This document shows, piece after piece, positions 1-12,169 of a stretch of DNA of 64,000 bases. The stretch lies in assembly GCF_011064845.1 (NCBI RefSeq), contig NZ_CP049015.1, positions 3,472,001 to 3,536,000 on the forward strand. The letters run 5' to 3'. The notes under the pieces are model-generated. The model was not told the origin of the DNA and made no database searches. It worked only from the letters and a program-made list of their open reading frames with translations. The position numbers and the translations under genes were made by a program. Position 1 is the stretch's first letter. The number at the start of each line of letters is the position of its first letter. The DNA comes from Citrobacter freundii ATCC 8090 = MTCC 1658 = NBRC 12681 (GTDB lineage: Bacteria; Pseudomonadota; Gammaproteobacteria; Enterobacterales; Enterobacteriaceae).

Positions 1-826
1 CTACCACACGTCGACCAAAGCGACTTTGCAGGGTGTTAATTGAAAACAGCAGCAACAACGAAGCCCCGAGGATCACAGAAGCAATCGCGCTGGCGGCCGG
101 GTAGTCAAACTCCTGCAAGCGAACAAAAATCATCAGCGAGGTTACTTCCGTTTTCCATGCGATGTTCCCAGCGATAAAGATAACCGCGCCAAACTCACCG
201 AGGCTTCGGGTAAACGAAAGCGCAACGCCCGCCACCAGCGCGGGGGACAGCTCCGGCAGCACCACTTTACGGAAACTCTGCCAGCGCGTAGCACCGAGCG
301 TTTCTGCGGCTTCTTCATATTCGGGACCTAATTCTTCCAGCACCGGCTGGACGGTACGCACTACAAACGGAATGCTGGTAAACGCCATCGCCACCGCGAT
401 ACCAAGCCAGGTGTAGGTCACCTTGATATCCAGCTTCGCCAGCCACTCGCCGTAGAAGCCATTAACCGAAAACAGCGACGCCAGCGTCAGACCCGCCACC
501 GCTGTAGGCAGCGCAAACGGCAGATCCATCAGTGCATCCAACAGCGTACGGCCCGGAAAGCGATAGCGGGTTAAGATCCACGCCATCAGCAAACCGAACA
601 CGCCGTTAAAAATCGACGCGACAAACGCCGACAGCAGCGTCACTTTATAAGCCGCCACCACCTGCGGATTGGTAATCACATCCCAGTATTGCGCCCAGCT
701 CATTTGCGCCAGTTGCATCACCAGCGCGCTCAGCGGCAGCAGCAATATCAGGCAGACAAACAGTAAGCTTGTGCCCAGGCTTAAGGTGAAGCCGGGCAGC
801 ACGCGTCGGGAAGAAACAGCAAACAT
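1..826 (-). CDS. cysU: Sulfate/thiosulfate ABC transporter permease CysT (CysU), 3' end cut by window
   Basis: Inner-membrane permease that, with CysW and the ATPase CysA, imports sulfate and thiosulfate delivered by the periplasmic proteins CysP and Sbp. The ATG at 826-824 directly abuts the cysP stop codon, and 275 codons can be read before the window ends, about two short of the usual 277. The translation begins MFAVSSRRVLPGF and shows several hydrophobic segments and the permease EAA-type loop (EEAAETLGA). Only the last residues and the stop codon lie outside. It is the second gene of the cysPUWAM operon, read on the minus strand, so cysW is expected just beyond position 1. Identification is by family recognition and context. 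Confidence 0.96.
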   Translation of the reverse strand, partial: MFAVSSRRVLPGFTLSLGTSLLFVCLILLLPLSALVMQLAQMSWAQYWDVITNPQVVAAYKVTLLSAFVASIFNGVFGLLMAWILTRYRFPGRTLLDALMDLPFALPTAVAGLTLASLFSVNGFYGEWLAKLDIKVTYTWLGIAVAMAFTSIPFVVRTVQPVLEELGPEYEEAAETLGATRWQSFRKVVLPELSPALVAGVALSFTRSLGEFGAVIFIAGNIAWKTEVTSLMIFVRLQEFDYPAASAIASVILGASLLLLFSINTLQSRFGRRVV

Positions 827-1843
827 TTACTTACGCCCCGCCGCCAGCAGTTTGTCCAGCTCTCCACCGCTGACAAAGTGTGTTTTCATCACTTCAGGCC
901 ACGAACCAAACTTATCTTCCACACGGAACAATTCGGTCTGCGGGAATTTATCTTGCTGTTTGTCCATCACCTGCGGGTTATTCACGCGGTAGTAGAAATC
1001 GGTAATAATGGTTTGCGCCTGTGGGCTGTACAGCCAGGTCAGGTACGCTTTAGCTGCTTTTTCAGTACCGTTGGCTTGCACATTTTTATCTACCCAGGCT
1101 ACCGGGAATTCAGCGAGAATATTGGTTTTCGGGATAACCACTTCAAAACCCTGCGCTTCATACTGTTTACGAATGTTGTTCACTTCTGATTCGAAGCTGA
1201 TCAGCACATCGCCCAGACCGCGCTCTGCAAAGGTGGTGGTAGCACCGCGACCGCCGGTATCAAACACTTCGACGTTTTTCAGAAACTGGGTCATGAACTG
1301 TTCGGTTTTGGTTTTATCACCACCGTCAGCTTTATCCGCAGCACCCCACGCCGCCAGATAGGTATAGCGCGCGTTACCGGAGGTTTTTGGGTTCGGGAAA
1401 ATCAGTTTCACATCAGAACGCACAAGGTCATTCCAGTCATGAATGTTTTTCGGATTCCCCTTACGCACCAGGAAACCCATGGTGGAATAGAACGGCGAGC
1501 TGTTATTCGGCAGGCGGCTTTGCCAGTCGGCGGGGATCAGTTTGCCTTTGTCATGCAGGATCTGCACGTCGGTGACCTGGTTATAGGTCACCACATCGGC
1601 TTTCAGCCCCTGCAGAATCGCCAGAGCCTGTTTTGATGACCCGGCATGAGATTGTTTAATCGTCAGTTTGTCACCGCCGTTATCCTTCGCCCATTGCTGT
1701 TCAAACGGCGGATTAAGGGCGGCAAAAAGCTCACGGGAAACATCGTATGAACTGTTCAGCAGTTCCGTTGCCTGCGCCTGCCCCACCAGCAACAGCATGG
1801 CTGCCAGCGTCAGTGTTCTTTTTTTCAGTAAGTTAACGGCCAT
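827..1843 (-). CDS. cysP: Thiosulfate-binding periplasmic protein CysP
   Basis: Periplasmic solute-binding protein of the sulfate/thiosulfate ABC importer, 338 residues, the usual length. A Sec signal peptide is visible: positive residues (KKR) near position 8, a hydrophobic core, and a cleavage site after AQA near residue 25. The mature part carries the sulfate-binding family pattern, including SYDVSRELF and [14 protein letters not shown]. The start is supported by AAGGGTG upstream of the ATG. cysP is first in its operon and is followed without a gap by cysU. In relatives the operon is activated by CysB with an acetylserine-derived inducer; the 157-bp upstream gap (1844-2000) is AT-rich, but I cannot place CysB sites with certainty. 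Confidence 0.97.
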   Translation of the reverse strand: MAVNLLKKRTLTLAAMLLLVGQAQATELLNSSYDVSRELFAALNPPFEQQWAKDNGGDKLTIKQSHAGSSKQALAILQGLKADVVTYNQVTDVQILHDKGKLIPADWQSRLPNNSSPFYSTMGFLVRKGNPKNIHDWNDLVRSDVKLIFPNPKTSGNARYTYLAAWGAADKADGGDKTKTEQFMTQFLKNVEVFDTGGRGATTTFAERGLGDVLISFESEVNNIRKQYEAQGFEVVIPKTNILAEFPVAWVDKNVQANGTEKAAKAYLTWLYSPQAQTIITDFYYRVNNPQVMDKQQDKFPQTELFRVEDKFGSWPEVMKTHFVSGGELDKLLAAGRK

Positions 1844-2000
1844 TGCGCACCCTTATAAATTTAATGACTTTCTTATGGTCATCATATTTATAACCAGTGC
1901 TAAAGGAGTAACGGTTTTATATACCGTTTGATGATTTGAAAGTTGAAAAGAGAATAAGAGAATCCCTCCCCACATCGAGTGAGGAGGAGACCGGCATCAA

Positions 2001-2792
2001 TCAGACGCCGACGCTAACGCTTTCTGGCAGGGTGCTACCGCCATCAATCACGTTTTGCGTGCCAGTTAAGTAACTGGACTCATCCGAGGCCAGGAACGCC
2101 GCCAGTTCACCGACCTCAAGCGGACAGGCCAGACGACGCATCGGGATCGCTTTCGCCATTTCGACTAATACGGATTCAGGATCTTCCGGGTTAGATTGAC
2201 GCGCAATGCTTTCCGCCATCGGCGTACGAACGTAGCCTGGGCAAATGGCATTAACGCGAATGCCTGACTGCGCATATTCTACCGCCAGGGATTTGGTCAA
2301 ACCGATGATTGCGGCTTTCGACAGTGCGTAGGCCGTTTCGCCCGGGTCGGCAACCATATCGCCGGTCACTGATGACATCATCACGATGCGCCCATCTTTG
2401 CGCGCAATCATCTCCGGCAGAACGGCTTTCGTCACATTCCAGACGCCTTTAATGTTGATATCAATGTGGAAATCGCGATCTTCATCGCTCATATCAAGGA
2501 AGTTGCCGAGGCGGCATACGCCGGCATTGTTCACCAGAATATCGATTTTGCCTTCAATCTGCTTCGCGCGCATCACCGCTTCCTTGACCGACGCAAAATC
2601 TCTGACGTCAGCGTGAACGGCTGTGCAACGGTGCCCTCGCCCAGCCAACTCATCCGCCAGTTTTTCAATCTCATCGGAGATATCCAGCAGAATTAAGTTC
2701 GCACCATGGCGGGCAAACGTTCTGGCGATACCCTCGCCAATACCCTGAGATGCGCCCGTAATCAATGCTGTTTTGCCCGTGAGTTTTCCCAT
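2001..2792 (-). CDS. ucpA: Short-chain dehydrogenase/reductase UcpA
   Basis: NAD(P)-dependent short-chain dehydrogenase of 263 residues. The cofactor motif TGASQGIGEG starts near residue 12, NNAG lies near 88-91, and the catalytic Tyr155-x3-Lys159 pair sits in the YALSK segment. The ATG at 2792 is chosen over an upstream in-frame start because it follows AAGGAGAATATTGA and gives the usual family length. In E. coli UcpA is linked to furfural tolerance, but its physiological substrate is not established. It lies upstream of cysP on the same strand. In E. coli K-12 murR-murQ-murP-yfeW lie between this gene and yfeX; here only 171 bp separate the two. Confidence 0.95.
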   Translation of the reverse strand: MGKLTGKTALITGASQGIGEGIARTFARHGANLILLDISDEIEKLADELAGRGHRCTAVHADVRDFASVKEAVMRAKQIEGKIDILVNNAGVCRLGNFLDMSDEDRDFHIDINIKGVWNVTKAVLPEMIARKDGRIVMMSSVTGDMVADPGETAYALSKAAIIGLTKSLAVEYAQSGIRVNAICPGYVRTPMAESIARQSNPEDPESVLVEMAKAIPMRRLACPLEVGELAAFLASDESSYLTGTQNVIDGGSTLPESVSVGV

Positions 2793-2901
2793 TTCAATAT
2801 TCTCCTTTTGAATATGAAGCCTTCGCTTCATTCACGCAGAAGATACAGCAATAACAAATTAGTGCTGAGGAATAGCTCACTAAATCAGGTTAATCTCAGG
2901 T

Positions 2902-2927
2902 AAAAAAATCCCCGACGATGCGGGGAT
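2902..2927 (-). terminator. Rho-independent terminator after yfeX
   Basis: On the minus strand a CCCCG/CGGGG-based stem (arms 2908-2914 and 2921-2927) with a six-base loop is followed by a run of seven T residues (A-run at 2902-2908 on the plus strand). It lies 37 bp beyond the yfeX stop codon, so it most likely ends the yfeX transcript before ucpA. Confidence 0.85.
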
Positions 2928-2963
2928 GTCTATTTCGTGGCCGATAACAGGATCAGATCGCCA

Positions 2964-3911
<948 letters not shown>

Positions 3912-3956
3912 CTATTCTACCTGTTTTTTTAACAAGCCGATTTGTTCAGACGCAAA

Positions 3957-4532
3957 TTAACGCCGCCAGATAATTTTGCTTACTTTCCACGCTTTCAGCG
4001 TGTCGTCAGACGGCATTATATCTTCAGGCCCGCTCCATTCACCGGAAAAAATATAGCTAATATGTTGACTTCCTTCAGCTTTACACTCAACGTCCGCGCT
4101 GTCATCGCCGGTTGCCTTTTGGCAATTACCGAAAGCTTTAGTGTAAAGGTCGCTAAACGGTGTACCGATTTCGACACCCGCGACTGACGAAATATCGTGG
4201 TCTAACACATCAATACGACTAATGGTTCCCTGGCTGCCATTGATGACTATCGCCAGCTTGTCGTCTTTCATCGCTTCATAGAAGCGCACCACATTTCCGT
4301 TATCAGTCTTCATCCCGCTACGCAGGCGGTAATCACCGTCCAGCGCATCAGCAATGGCTTTTTCATCCAGCGGTGTCGCGCCCGTTAACGCTCCGACGCC
4401 CTGCTCTGTGACCTGCGTTGAAGAACCAAACCAGTTCCACGGATTGGCGGCAGACCAGTTCACCGAGGACAACGTTGAACACCCGGCCAGTAGCAGCGGC
4501 ATCGCGCATAAAGTCAAACGCAGTGATTTCAT
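3957..4532 (-). CDS. yfeY: Predicted lipoprotein YfeY (DUF1131)
   Basis: Predicted outer-membrane lipoprotein of 191 residues and unknown function. The N-terminus has a lipoprotein signal peptide: MKSLRL, a hydrophobic stretch, then the lipobox LLAGC with the acylated cysteine at residue 18. The rest is soluble and acidic and has no recognised catalytic motif. The ATG at 4532 follows GGAAGGAAGTGA; an earlier in-frame start at 4556 would put eight extra residues before the signal peptide. It is the third gene of ypeA-yfeZ-yfeY. E. coli yfeY has been listed among sigma-E-regulated genes; I did not locate a sigma-E promoter with confidence. Confidence 0.93.
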   Translation of the reverse strand: MKSLRLTLCAMPLLLAGCSTLSSVNWSAANPWNWFGSSTQVTEQGVGALTGATPLDEKAIADALDGDYRLRSGMKTDNGNVVRFYEAMKDDKLAIVINGSQGTISRIDVLDHDISSVAGVEIGTPFSDLYTKAFGNCQKATGDDSADVECKAEGSQHISYIFSGEWSGPEDIMPSDDTLKAWKVSKIIWRR

Positions 4533-4591
4533 TTCACTTCCTTCCTTATTTATCAACGTTGCTTGGAGTCCGGTTTCCCCAAAAAGTGCCG

Positions 4592-5041
4592 TTATTCTTT
4601 CTCAAGGGAAAAACAGGCGCGCAGACGTTGATTGGTTAACAGCCAGATCAATGCGACGATATCCGCCACCAGCAGCGCCAGCCCGACACCGTTGAGCGGA
4701 TCGCCTGCCAGCCACATCACCGGCTGCCAGCACAGCAGCACCAGTTGAGCGAGAATCAATAATCCGCGCAGCCAGCGCCAGATTCCCGGAAACGCAAAGC
4801 GTCTCCCGCTGAGTAAAAACGTCAACACAGCGGGAACGCCGGGGAGCAAACCCAGCCAGAATGCGTCATGATCGGGATAAAACAGATTCAGCAATGTGTT
4901 GCCCTGCTCACGGGAAGAACCGGCAATCACAAACAAAACCCAGGTGCGTGCCTGCAACAACAGTACGCACCAGAAGAGAAAAGGCAGGCGCAGACGCCCA
5001 TGACCGTCATAGTCGGCCGGATGAAACTCAGTACTCTTCAT
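4592..5041 (-). CDS. yfeZ: Inner-membrane protein YfeZ
   Basis: Small integral membrane protein of 149 residues and unknown function. Roughly four hydrophobic segments are visible, including [13 protein letters not shown] near the N-terminus and [16 protein letters not shown] near the C-terminus. The ATG at 5041 was chosen; a TTG two codons upstream is also in frame. The start overlaps the end of ypeA by 14 bp, which implies translational coupling. No enzyme motif is recognised. Confidence 0.93.
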   Translation of the reverse strand: MKSTEFHPADYDGHGRLRLPFLFWCVLLLQARTWVLFVIAGSSREQGNTLLNLFYPDHDAFWLGLLPGVPAVLTFLLSGRRFAFPGIWRWLRGLLILAQLVLLCWQPVMWLAGDPLNGVGLALLVADIVALIWLLTNQRLRACFSLEKE

Positions 5042-5453
5042 CTTCAATCAAACGCTTGCCCAGATTGAGTACATCCGCATGTTCATAGCCCAGACGTTCA
5101 TACATGCCCTGGACGACATCGTTATCGTCACGCACCATGATTTGAATCTTCGGGCAACCGCGGGCAATGAGCTTTTTCTCCAACCGGTTGAGTAGCGCAT
5201 TAGCGATACCGCGACCGCGAAACTCAGGATGCACGCCCAGGTAATAGGCGGAACCGCGGTGCCCGTCGTATCCGCCCATCACCGTACCGACCACCTCACC
5301 GTTCACTTCAGCGACGAGGAATAAGCTGACGTCATGATTGACTTTACGTTCGATGTCCATTTCAGGGTCGTTCCATGGACGCAGCAAATCACAACGCTCC
5401 CAGAGGGTGATCACCTCTTCGAAATCTTCCTGGCGAAAAACGCGTATTTCCAT
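5028..5453 (-). CDS. ypeA: GNAT-family acetyltransferase YpeA
   Basis: Predicted acetyl-CoA-dependent N-acetyltransferase of 141 residues. The GNAT acetyl-CoA motif A is visible as [15 protein letters not shown], with the Arg-Gly-x-Gly/Ala pyrophosphate loop, followed by YERLGYE near the C-terminus. The substrate is unknown. It is the first gene of the ypeA-yfeZ-yfeY cluster and overlaps yfeZ. It is divergent from amiA across 211 bp (5454-5664), where both promoters must lie. Confidence 0.95.
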   Translation of the reverse strand: MEIRVFRQEDFEEVITLWERCDLLRPWNDPEMDIERKVNHDVSLFLVAEVNGEVVGTVMGGYDGHRGSAYYLGVHPEFRGRGIANALLNRLEKKLIARGCPKIQIMVRDDNDVVQGMYERLGYEHADVLNLGKRLIEDEEY

Positions 5454-5664
5454 GGTATTGGTTACCTTTTCAGGACGTTAAAAAGCGATTATGGCGCGAA
5501 CGGCTGATTTAGCCAATATCTGACGCGAAGCGGCGGAAAAAATGGCATAATACGGAATTGTCACGTATTGAAATGAAAAGTAAAACAATTCTTATCTCGA
5601 TCCGTCGCAACGGACTACGCGATACGATATAACGTTTAGAACCTTTTTTTACAACTCAGGCCGT

Positions 5665-7436
<1,772 letters not shown>

Positions 7437-7458
7437 TGGCCTGATAGCGACACAATTC

Positions 7459-7545
7459 GTAGGCCGGATAAGACGCAAGGCGTCGCCATCCGGCAGCGCA
7501 GCAAGCACAATTGCCTGATGGCGGCTAACGCCTTATCAGGCCTAC
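7459..7545. repeat. REP/BIME element between hemF and eutR
   Basis: Two inverted copies of the enterobacterial REP core face each other: GTAGGCCGGATAAG at the left and CTTATCAGGCCTAC at the right, with GCCATCCGGCA and TTGCCTGATGGCGG between them. It lies between two convergent genes, the usual place for such elements. Confidence 0.93.
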
Positions 7546-7558
7546 TCAAGCTATACCA

Positions 7559-8611
7559 TCACGCCCACTGGCGCATACGCTGATGCAGCGTCAACGAAGG
7601 TTTCTCCGCAAACAGTTGCTGGTAGTCGGTAGCGAACTGCCCTAAATGCCAGAATCCCCACTGCATGGCGGCGTCTTTCACCGTCGCACTCTGCGACCAC
7701 GGGCTTATCAACTCACGGCGCACGGCGTTCAGGCGAATACGTTTCAACCAGGCATTCGGGCCAATACCGAGGATCGCGTGAAAGGCGTTTTGCAACGTCC
7801 GGCGGCTAACGTGCAGTTGATTGCATAAGTCGAGCACGGTCAGCGGCTCTGACATATTTTCCAGCACATATTCGCGCGCACGCGACAGCAAGCGACGATA
7901 GCTCTGATGGCTGATGCTCTCCGCAGTCATAATCGGCTGCGCTTCTTCCAGCATAGTCCCCATCGCCAGCAGCAGGTTATCGCCCAACACTTTGCGTACC
8001 GCAGGTTGGCGAAGGTTTTCCGGGTTTTCGCTAAACGTCGCCAGCGCCTGCTGCACAAAGCCCCATAGCGCGGCTTTGTGTTGTTCTTTCACTTCCAGCG
8101 CCGACTGGTTGCGCAGCATATGCAACACCCTTTCCGGGTTATGCAGGAAGTTGGCCTGACGGGCAATGGCCTCTTCAGAAATGACGACACCCAAAATGGT
8201 GTAGTCATCCGGCGTACTTAGTTCAAACTCCGTCCCGCCTGGGCGGGTGGCAATTTCAGCGTTACCCAAACACTGGGTACCAATAAATCCCTGCTCGCCG
8301 CGCGTGGCCGGAATGCCAAACCAAAATGAGTTTGGCCAGACAAGGCATGACTGACGCAGCGCCAGTCCGGTGTATTCACGGAACACCTGAATATCATCGA
8401 GCAGGATTTCCGTGAACTCGCCATGAAATTTTCCCGGATGCAGCTGGTCGTAGATCTGCTGCCAGGCTGTAATCGTCAGCGCGTGCTCATACACATCCGT
8501 TGTTCGCCGTTGGTGAACGTTGTCCACTTCCACTTTCGGCGTCAATTTAACGTCTTCGGGTAATACTTCATGATAAAGATGGTGCAAGTTTGCAGTACGG
8601 TTCTTTTTCAT
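7559..8611 (-). CDS. eutR: AraC-family activator of the eut operon, EutR
   Basis: Transcriptional activator that senses ethanolamine and adenosylcobalamin together and switches on the eut operon; 350 residues. The C-terminal third holds the paired helix-turn-helix of the AraC family: [21 protein letters not shown] followed by [18 protein letters not shown] and [16 protein letters not shown]. It is the last gene of the operon, 48 bp behind eutK, so it is co-transcribed and produces positive autoregulation, as shown in Salmonella. The gap before it carries a GC-rich hairpin at 8622-8648. Confidence 0.97.
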   Translation of the reverse strand: MKKNRTANLHHLYHEVLPEDVKLTPKVEVDNVHQRRTTDVYEHALTITAWQQIYDQLHPGKFHGEFTEILLDDIQVFREYTGLALRQSCLVWPNSFWFGIPATRGEQGFIGTQCLGNAEIATRPGGTEFELSTPDDYTILGVVISEEAIARQANFLHNPERVLHMLRNQSALEVKEQHKAALWGFVQQALATFSENPENLRQPAVRKVLGDNLLLAMGTMLEEAQPIMTAESISHQSYRRLLSRAREYVLENMSEPLTVLDLCNQLHVSRRTLQNAFHAILGIGPNAWLKRIRLNAVRRELISPWSQSATVKDAAMQWGFWHLGQFATDYQQLFAEKPSLTLHQRMRQWA

Positions 8612-8621
8612 GATCTTTTAA

Positions 8622-8648
8622 GCCGGAAGCTTCAACGAAGCCCCCGGC
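8622..8648 (-). other. Hairpin between eutK and eutR
   Basis: GCCGG...AGCTTC and GAAGC...CCGGC form an interrupted inverted repeat with a short loop just after the eutK stop and before eutR. On the minus strand only CTTAAAAGAT follows, so it is not a good intrinsic terminator. It could reduce read-through into the regulator gene or protect the 3' end of the eutK message; this is inference. Confidence 0.55.
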
Positions 8649-8659
8649 CCTCCGACAGG

Positions 8660-9205
8660 TTAATTTTTTAAGCGATAGCGACTACTGCGTTTACGCAACG
8701 CTCCGTCAGAAAAGAGCTGTTCCAGCGCATTTCTGGCTTCATCAAGTGACCAGCCAAAGTGGGCAGCCACTTCCCCTGCCGTCATTCCTTGACGGACCGA
8801 TGTTAACAGCGCCAGCAATTCATCAGAGGATTCAGATGACACAGGTGCTTCCTGCGTCTTCTCTGGGGCCACATCTGACTTCACTTCAGGCTTCTGCTCT
8901 GGTTTCTTCGGTTCTGGTTTCTTCGGCTGGCGTTTAAAACCGCCGATCAGCCACTGGGTGTCATCGTCCGGCCGGCCTATTTCCTTACGGCTGATAACAC
9001 GGCCTGTACGCGCTGCAGCTGCACTGCCAGCATCCAGCGCTGCTCGGCATGCCGCCAGATCGCCTTCCACCACCAGCGTCAGCCGACCAGGATCGAGCAC
9101 TTCGTGGCTAAGCAGGCGCACATTCGCGGCTTTCAGCATGGCATCGGCCGCGTCCACGGCAGCCACCATGCCATCCACTTCCAGTAATCCCAGTGCATTG
9201 ATCAT
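8660..9205 (-). CDS. eutK: Microcompartment shell protein EutK with C-terminal helix-turn-helix
   Basis: Minor shell protein of the ethanolamine microcompartment, 181 residues from the ATG at 9205 (a GTG one codon upstream is in frame). Residues 1 to about 90 form a single BMC domain (ALGLLEVDGMVAAVDAADAM). Residues about 125-181 form the winged-helix domain reported for EutK, proposed to bind nucleic acid. Between them, about residues 91-125, lies a charged linker with Lys-Lys-Pro-Glu-type repeats. From memory E. coli EutK is 166 residues, so this linker is about 15 residues longer than usual. EutL lies 11 bp upstream. Confidence 0.95.
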   Translation of the reverse strand: MINALGLLEVDGMVAAVDAADAMLKAANVRLLSHEVLDPGRLTLVVEGDLAACRAALDAGSAAAARTGRVISRKEIGRPDDDTQWLIGGFKRQPKKPEPKKPEQKPEVKSDVAPEKTQEAPVSSESSDELLALLTSVRQGMTAGEVAAHFGWSLDEARNALEQLFSDGALRKRSSRYRLKN

Positions 9206-9216
9206 CACTACCTCTC

Positions 9217-9876
9217 TTACGCGCGCTGGATTGGATTACGGGCAATATCCAGAACGGCATCGGCAAAGGCGTTACATGCGGCTTTACAAGCGGCCTGGCT
9301 ACCGGTCAAAAACGCTGCTGAATAGTTGGTTTCTGACGGCGGTGGTACATAGGTTACCAGTTGTACATCGGCAGATTTCAGCGCGGCATCAATACCAAAT
9401 GTCGCTTCCAGCGGCGGTGCTACCAGATACGCCATCGGATCGCCCAGTCGGCATCCCGCGGTCGCGGAAAGATACGAACCGGTACGCGAAACCACATGCG
9501 CCAGGAAGGCGGTATCTTCTGCGTCATTCGCCCACTGGAATGCCGCACCGCTTTCAATATTGGCCACCATCGCGTCCAGACCCGCGCGAACTTCGGCCGG
9601 GTTTGGTCCACCGAGCATAATCAGCACTTCGCCCGAGGTTGGAGAGGGACTGTGCGCCGCACCGGCATACAGCGAGCGGCCATAAACCACTTCCACCATC
9701 GCCTGTTTTGTCGCTTCATCTGCGGCAATATACGCCACGTCATCAGAGTCTGCTGTGATGAGTCCGAGGCTACGTATATGTGGCGGTAATTTAAGTTCGC
9801 GGGCAAAACCGTCATTTACCGAGGCAATCACACGCATCGCGGTGACTGAAGGTCTAATCAAATCTAATGCTGGCAT
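9217..9876 (-). CDS. eutL: Trimeric microcompartment shell protein EutL
   Basis: Shell protein with two fused BMC domains that forms trimers with a gated central pore, thought to let larger molecules such as cofactors through. It has 219 residues, the standard length. The N-terminal half begins [20 protein letters not shown] and the second domain lies in the region [20 protein letters not shown] strong GGAGG precedes the ATG. It stands between eutC and eutK in the operon. Confidence 0.97.
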   Translation of the reverse strand: MPALDLIRPSVTAMRVIASVNDGFARELKLPPHIRSLGLITADSDDVAYIAADEATKQAMVEVVYGRSLYAGAAHSPSPTSGEVLIMLGGPNPAEVRAGLDAMVANIESGAAFQWANDAEDTAFLAHVVSRTGSYLSATAGCRLGDPMAYLVAPPLEATFGIDAALKSADVQLVTYVPPPSETNYSAAFLTGSQAACKAACNAFADAVLDIARNPIQRA

Positions 9877-9885
9877 GATGCCTCC

Positions 9886-10776
9886 TTAACGGGTCATATT
9901 GATGCCGGATGCTTTTTGCTCCAGCATGCGCTTGGCCAAATCCACAATCACCGCCGCCGCTTCAACCGGTGGCGTACCGCCCTGGTGAATGTTCGAGATG
10001 CAGGTACGGTCAGCCTCAACGGTGGTTGCCACACGCGGCGAATAGACGGCGTAGCAAGAAAGACTTTCCGACTGGCCGAGGCCCGGACGTTCACCAACCA
10101 GCAGGATCACCGCTTTTGCACCCAGCAGTTCGCCGATCTGATCTTCAATTTTCACGCGCCCATAGCGAACAAAGAACGGCGTCCCGACCTTCAATCCGGC
10201 CTGTTTTAAACCCGACAACAGCGGCGGCAGGATCTCTTCGTAGTTGGCGGTGATGGCGTCAGTAGACAGGCCATCAGAAATAATCACCTGCACATCCGGA
10301 TTCATTACACACTGTGATTTCAGTGCTTCAATGGCTTCCGCACTCAGACGACGTCCCATGTCCGGGCGCGTCAGATACAGGTTTTTGTCGCTGATTTCCG
10401 AGCGCACTTCCAGTAGTCCCTGGGCTTTTACCCACTCTTCCGGCACTTCTTTCAATACCGTATCTTTCGAACGCGAGTGGTCAGCAAGGAAGCGCAGCAG
10501 CGCCTGGGTACGCGGACGTGGACCGGCACGACCGGTACATACACGCGCAGCGGTGCTACGGCGCAGTTCGGTCAATACCTCTGCACGATGCGGATTCTCA
10601 ACGCCAATCCACGCTTTCGCTTCAGCTGAACCTAAGTCCATCGCACAGCTTTCACCGGTCGGCGCGGCGCACTGCGTAGTGCTACATTTCACTTCCGCTG
10701 ATGGCGCTTGAACCTGCGGCTCTCCCATTGACGCCATTACGCTGCGTACAATTTCTTCAATCTGTTTTTGATCCAT
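9886..10776 (-). CDS. eutC: Ethanolamine ammonia-lyase small subunit EutC
   Basis: Small subunit of the adenosylcobalamin-dependent lyase that turns ethanolamine into acetaldehyde and ammonia inside the microcompartment. It has 296 residues. The N-terminal helix ([18 protein letters not shown]) followed by a low-complexity stretch matches the targeting extension that directs the enzyme into the shell. The core shows [12 protein letters not shown] and [17 protein letters not shown], which contribute to the cobalamin site at the EutB/EutC interface. It follows eutB by 20 bp. Confidence 0.98.
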   Translation of the reverse strand: MDQKQIEEIVRSVMASMGEPQVQAPSAEVKCSTTQCAAPTGESCAMDLGSAEAKAWIGVENPHRAEVLTELRRSTAARVCTGRAGPRPRTQALLRFLADHSRSKDTVLKEVPEEWVKAQGLLEVRSEISDKNLYLTRPDMGRRLSAEAIEALKSQCVMNPDVQVIISDGLSTDAITANYEEILPPLLSGLKQAGLKVGTPFFVRYGRVKIEDQIGELLGAKAVILLVGERPGLGQSESLSCYAVYSPRVATTVEADRTCISNIHQGGTPPVEAAAVIVDLAKRMLEQKASGINMTR

Positions 10777-10796
10777 CGTGTGTCATCCCCGCGTCA

Positions 10797-12158
10797 TCAG
10801 AAGAACAGTGACGGATCGCCCGCCCGTTTGGTCAGGCGACCGTTTGCCATAATGCCCATGGTTTCCAGCCAGCGTTCAAACTCCGGCGACGGGCGCAGGT
10901 TCAGCAACTGGCGCACGGTCGCGGTGTCGTGGAAGGCGGTGGTCTGGTAGTTGAGCATGATGTCGTCACCGAGCGGCATGCCCATGATGTAGTTGCAGCC
11001 AGCGGTGGCGAGCAGAATCATCAGGTTTTCGTTGAGGTTCTGGTCAGCATCAGCATGGTTGGTGTAGCAGCAGTCGCAGCCCATTGAGATGCCGCTCAGC
11101 TTGCCCATGAAGTGATCTTCTAAGCCCGCGCGAATAATCTGACGATCGTTGTAGAGATATTCCGGCCCGATAAAGCCCACCACGGTGTTCACCAGGAACG
11201 GATCGTAGTGACGCGCCAGCCCGTAGTTACGCGCTTCCATCGTCACCTGATCGGCACCAAAGTTAGCGCCAGCGGAGAGCGCAGACCCTTGCCCGGTTTC
11301 AAAGTACAGGCAGTTTTCCCCGGCGATACGGTTGAACTCAGCACCCACTGCACGCGCTTCATCCAGCATGGCCAGCTCAACGCCAAACTCTTTTAAGCCT
11401 TTTTCGCTACCGCAGATACTCTGGAAAATCAGCCCGCCCGGCGCACCGCGACGAATCGCTTCAATCTGGGTGGTAACGTGCGCCAGTACGCAGCCCTGGG
11501 TCGGAATATTGAACTTGTCGATAACGCCATACACGGTATCGAGCACGCGGCTTAAGTTTTCCACGTCATCCGTGACCGGGTTGACACCGATCACCGCATC
11601 GCCCGCTCCGAAGGACAGTCCTTCATAGATTTGCGCCGCAATACTCTGTACATCGTCACGGGTATCGTTCGGCTGCAAACGGCAGCTAAAGGTGCCCGGT
11701 AAACCGATGGTGGTGTTCGCCTTTTTGATCACCGGCATTTTCTTACCGCCGTAGATCAGGTCCGCGTTAGAGCAGATTTTTGCTACCGCAGCGACCACTT
11801 CCGACGTTAACCCTTTACGCGTAAACGCAATGTCATCAACAGAGGTTTCATCGCTCAGCACATACTCGCGCAGCTCGCTGATACTCCAGTTTTTGATGCG
11901 GTTATAGGCCGTTTCGTTGACGTCATCCTGAATCAGACGCGTCACGCAGTCCTCTTCATAGGAAATCACCGGGTTATTACGGATATCCGCTACCGTCATT
12001 TCCGACAGCACCTGCTTGGCCGCCACGCGTTCCTGCGAACTGGTTGCAGCGACACCTGCCAGCACATCCCCCGAACGCAGTTCGTTGGCTTTTGCCAGCA
12101 CCTCTTTAACATCCTTAAACTGATAAACATTGCCGAACAATGTGGTCTTTAGTTTCAT
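10797..12158 (-). CDS. eutB: Ethanolamine ammonia-lyase large subunit EutB
   Basis: Catalytic TIM-barrel subunit of ethanolamine ammonia-lyase, 453 residues, the usual length. It binds ethanolamine and, together with EutC, adenosylcobalamin, and carries out the radical reaction giving acetaldehyde and ammonia. Conserved stretches include TTIGLPGTFSCRLQPNDT, FETGQGSALSAGANFGADQ and MGCDCCYTNHADADQNLNE. The ATG follows GAGGGA. Between this gene and eutA E. coli K-12 carries a cryptic prophage; here the junction is an uninterrupted 11 bp. Confidence 0.99.
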   Translation of the reverse strand: MKLKTTLFGNVYQFKDVKEVLAKANELRSGDVLAGVAATSSQERVAAKQVLSEMTVADIRNNPVISYEEDCVTRLIQDDVNETAYNRIKNWSISELREYVLSDETSVDDIAFTRKGLTSEVVAAVAKICSNADLIYGGKKMPVIKKANTTIGLPGTFSCRLQPNDTRDDVQSIAAQIYEGLSFGAGDAVIGVNPVTDDVENLSRVLDTVYGVIDKFNIPTQGCVLAHVTTQIEAIRRGAPGGLIFQSICGSEKGLKEFGVELAMLDEARAVGAEFNRIAGENCLYFETGQGSALSAGANFGADQVTMEARNYGLARHYDPFLVNTVVGFIGPEYLYNDRQIIRAGLEDHFMGKLSGISMGCDCCYTNHADADQNLNENLMILLATAGCNYIMGMPLGDDIMLNYQTTAFHDTATVRQLLNLRPSPEFERWLETMGIMANGRLTKRAGDPSLFF

Positions 12159-12169
12159 AAGTCGTTCCC

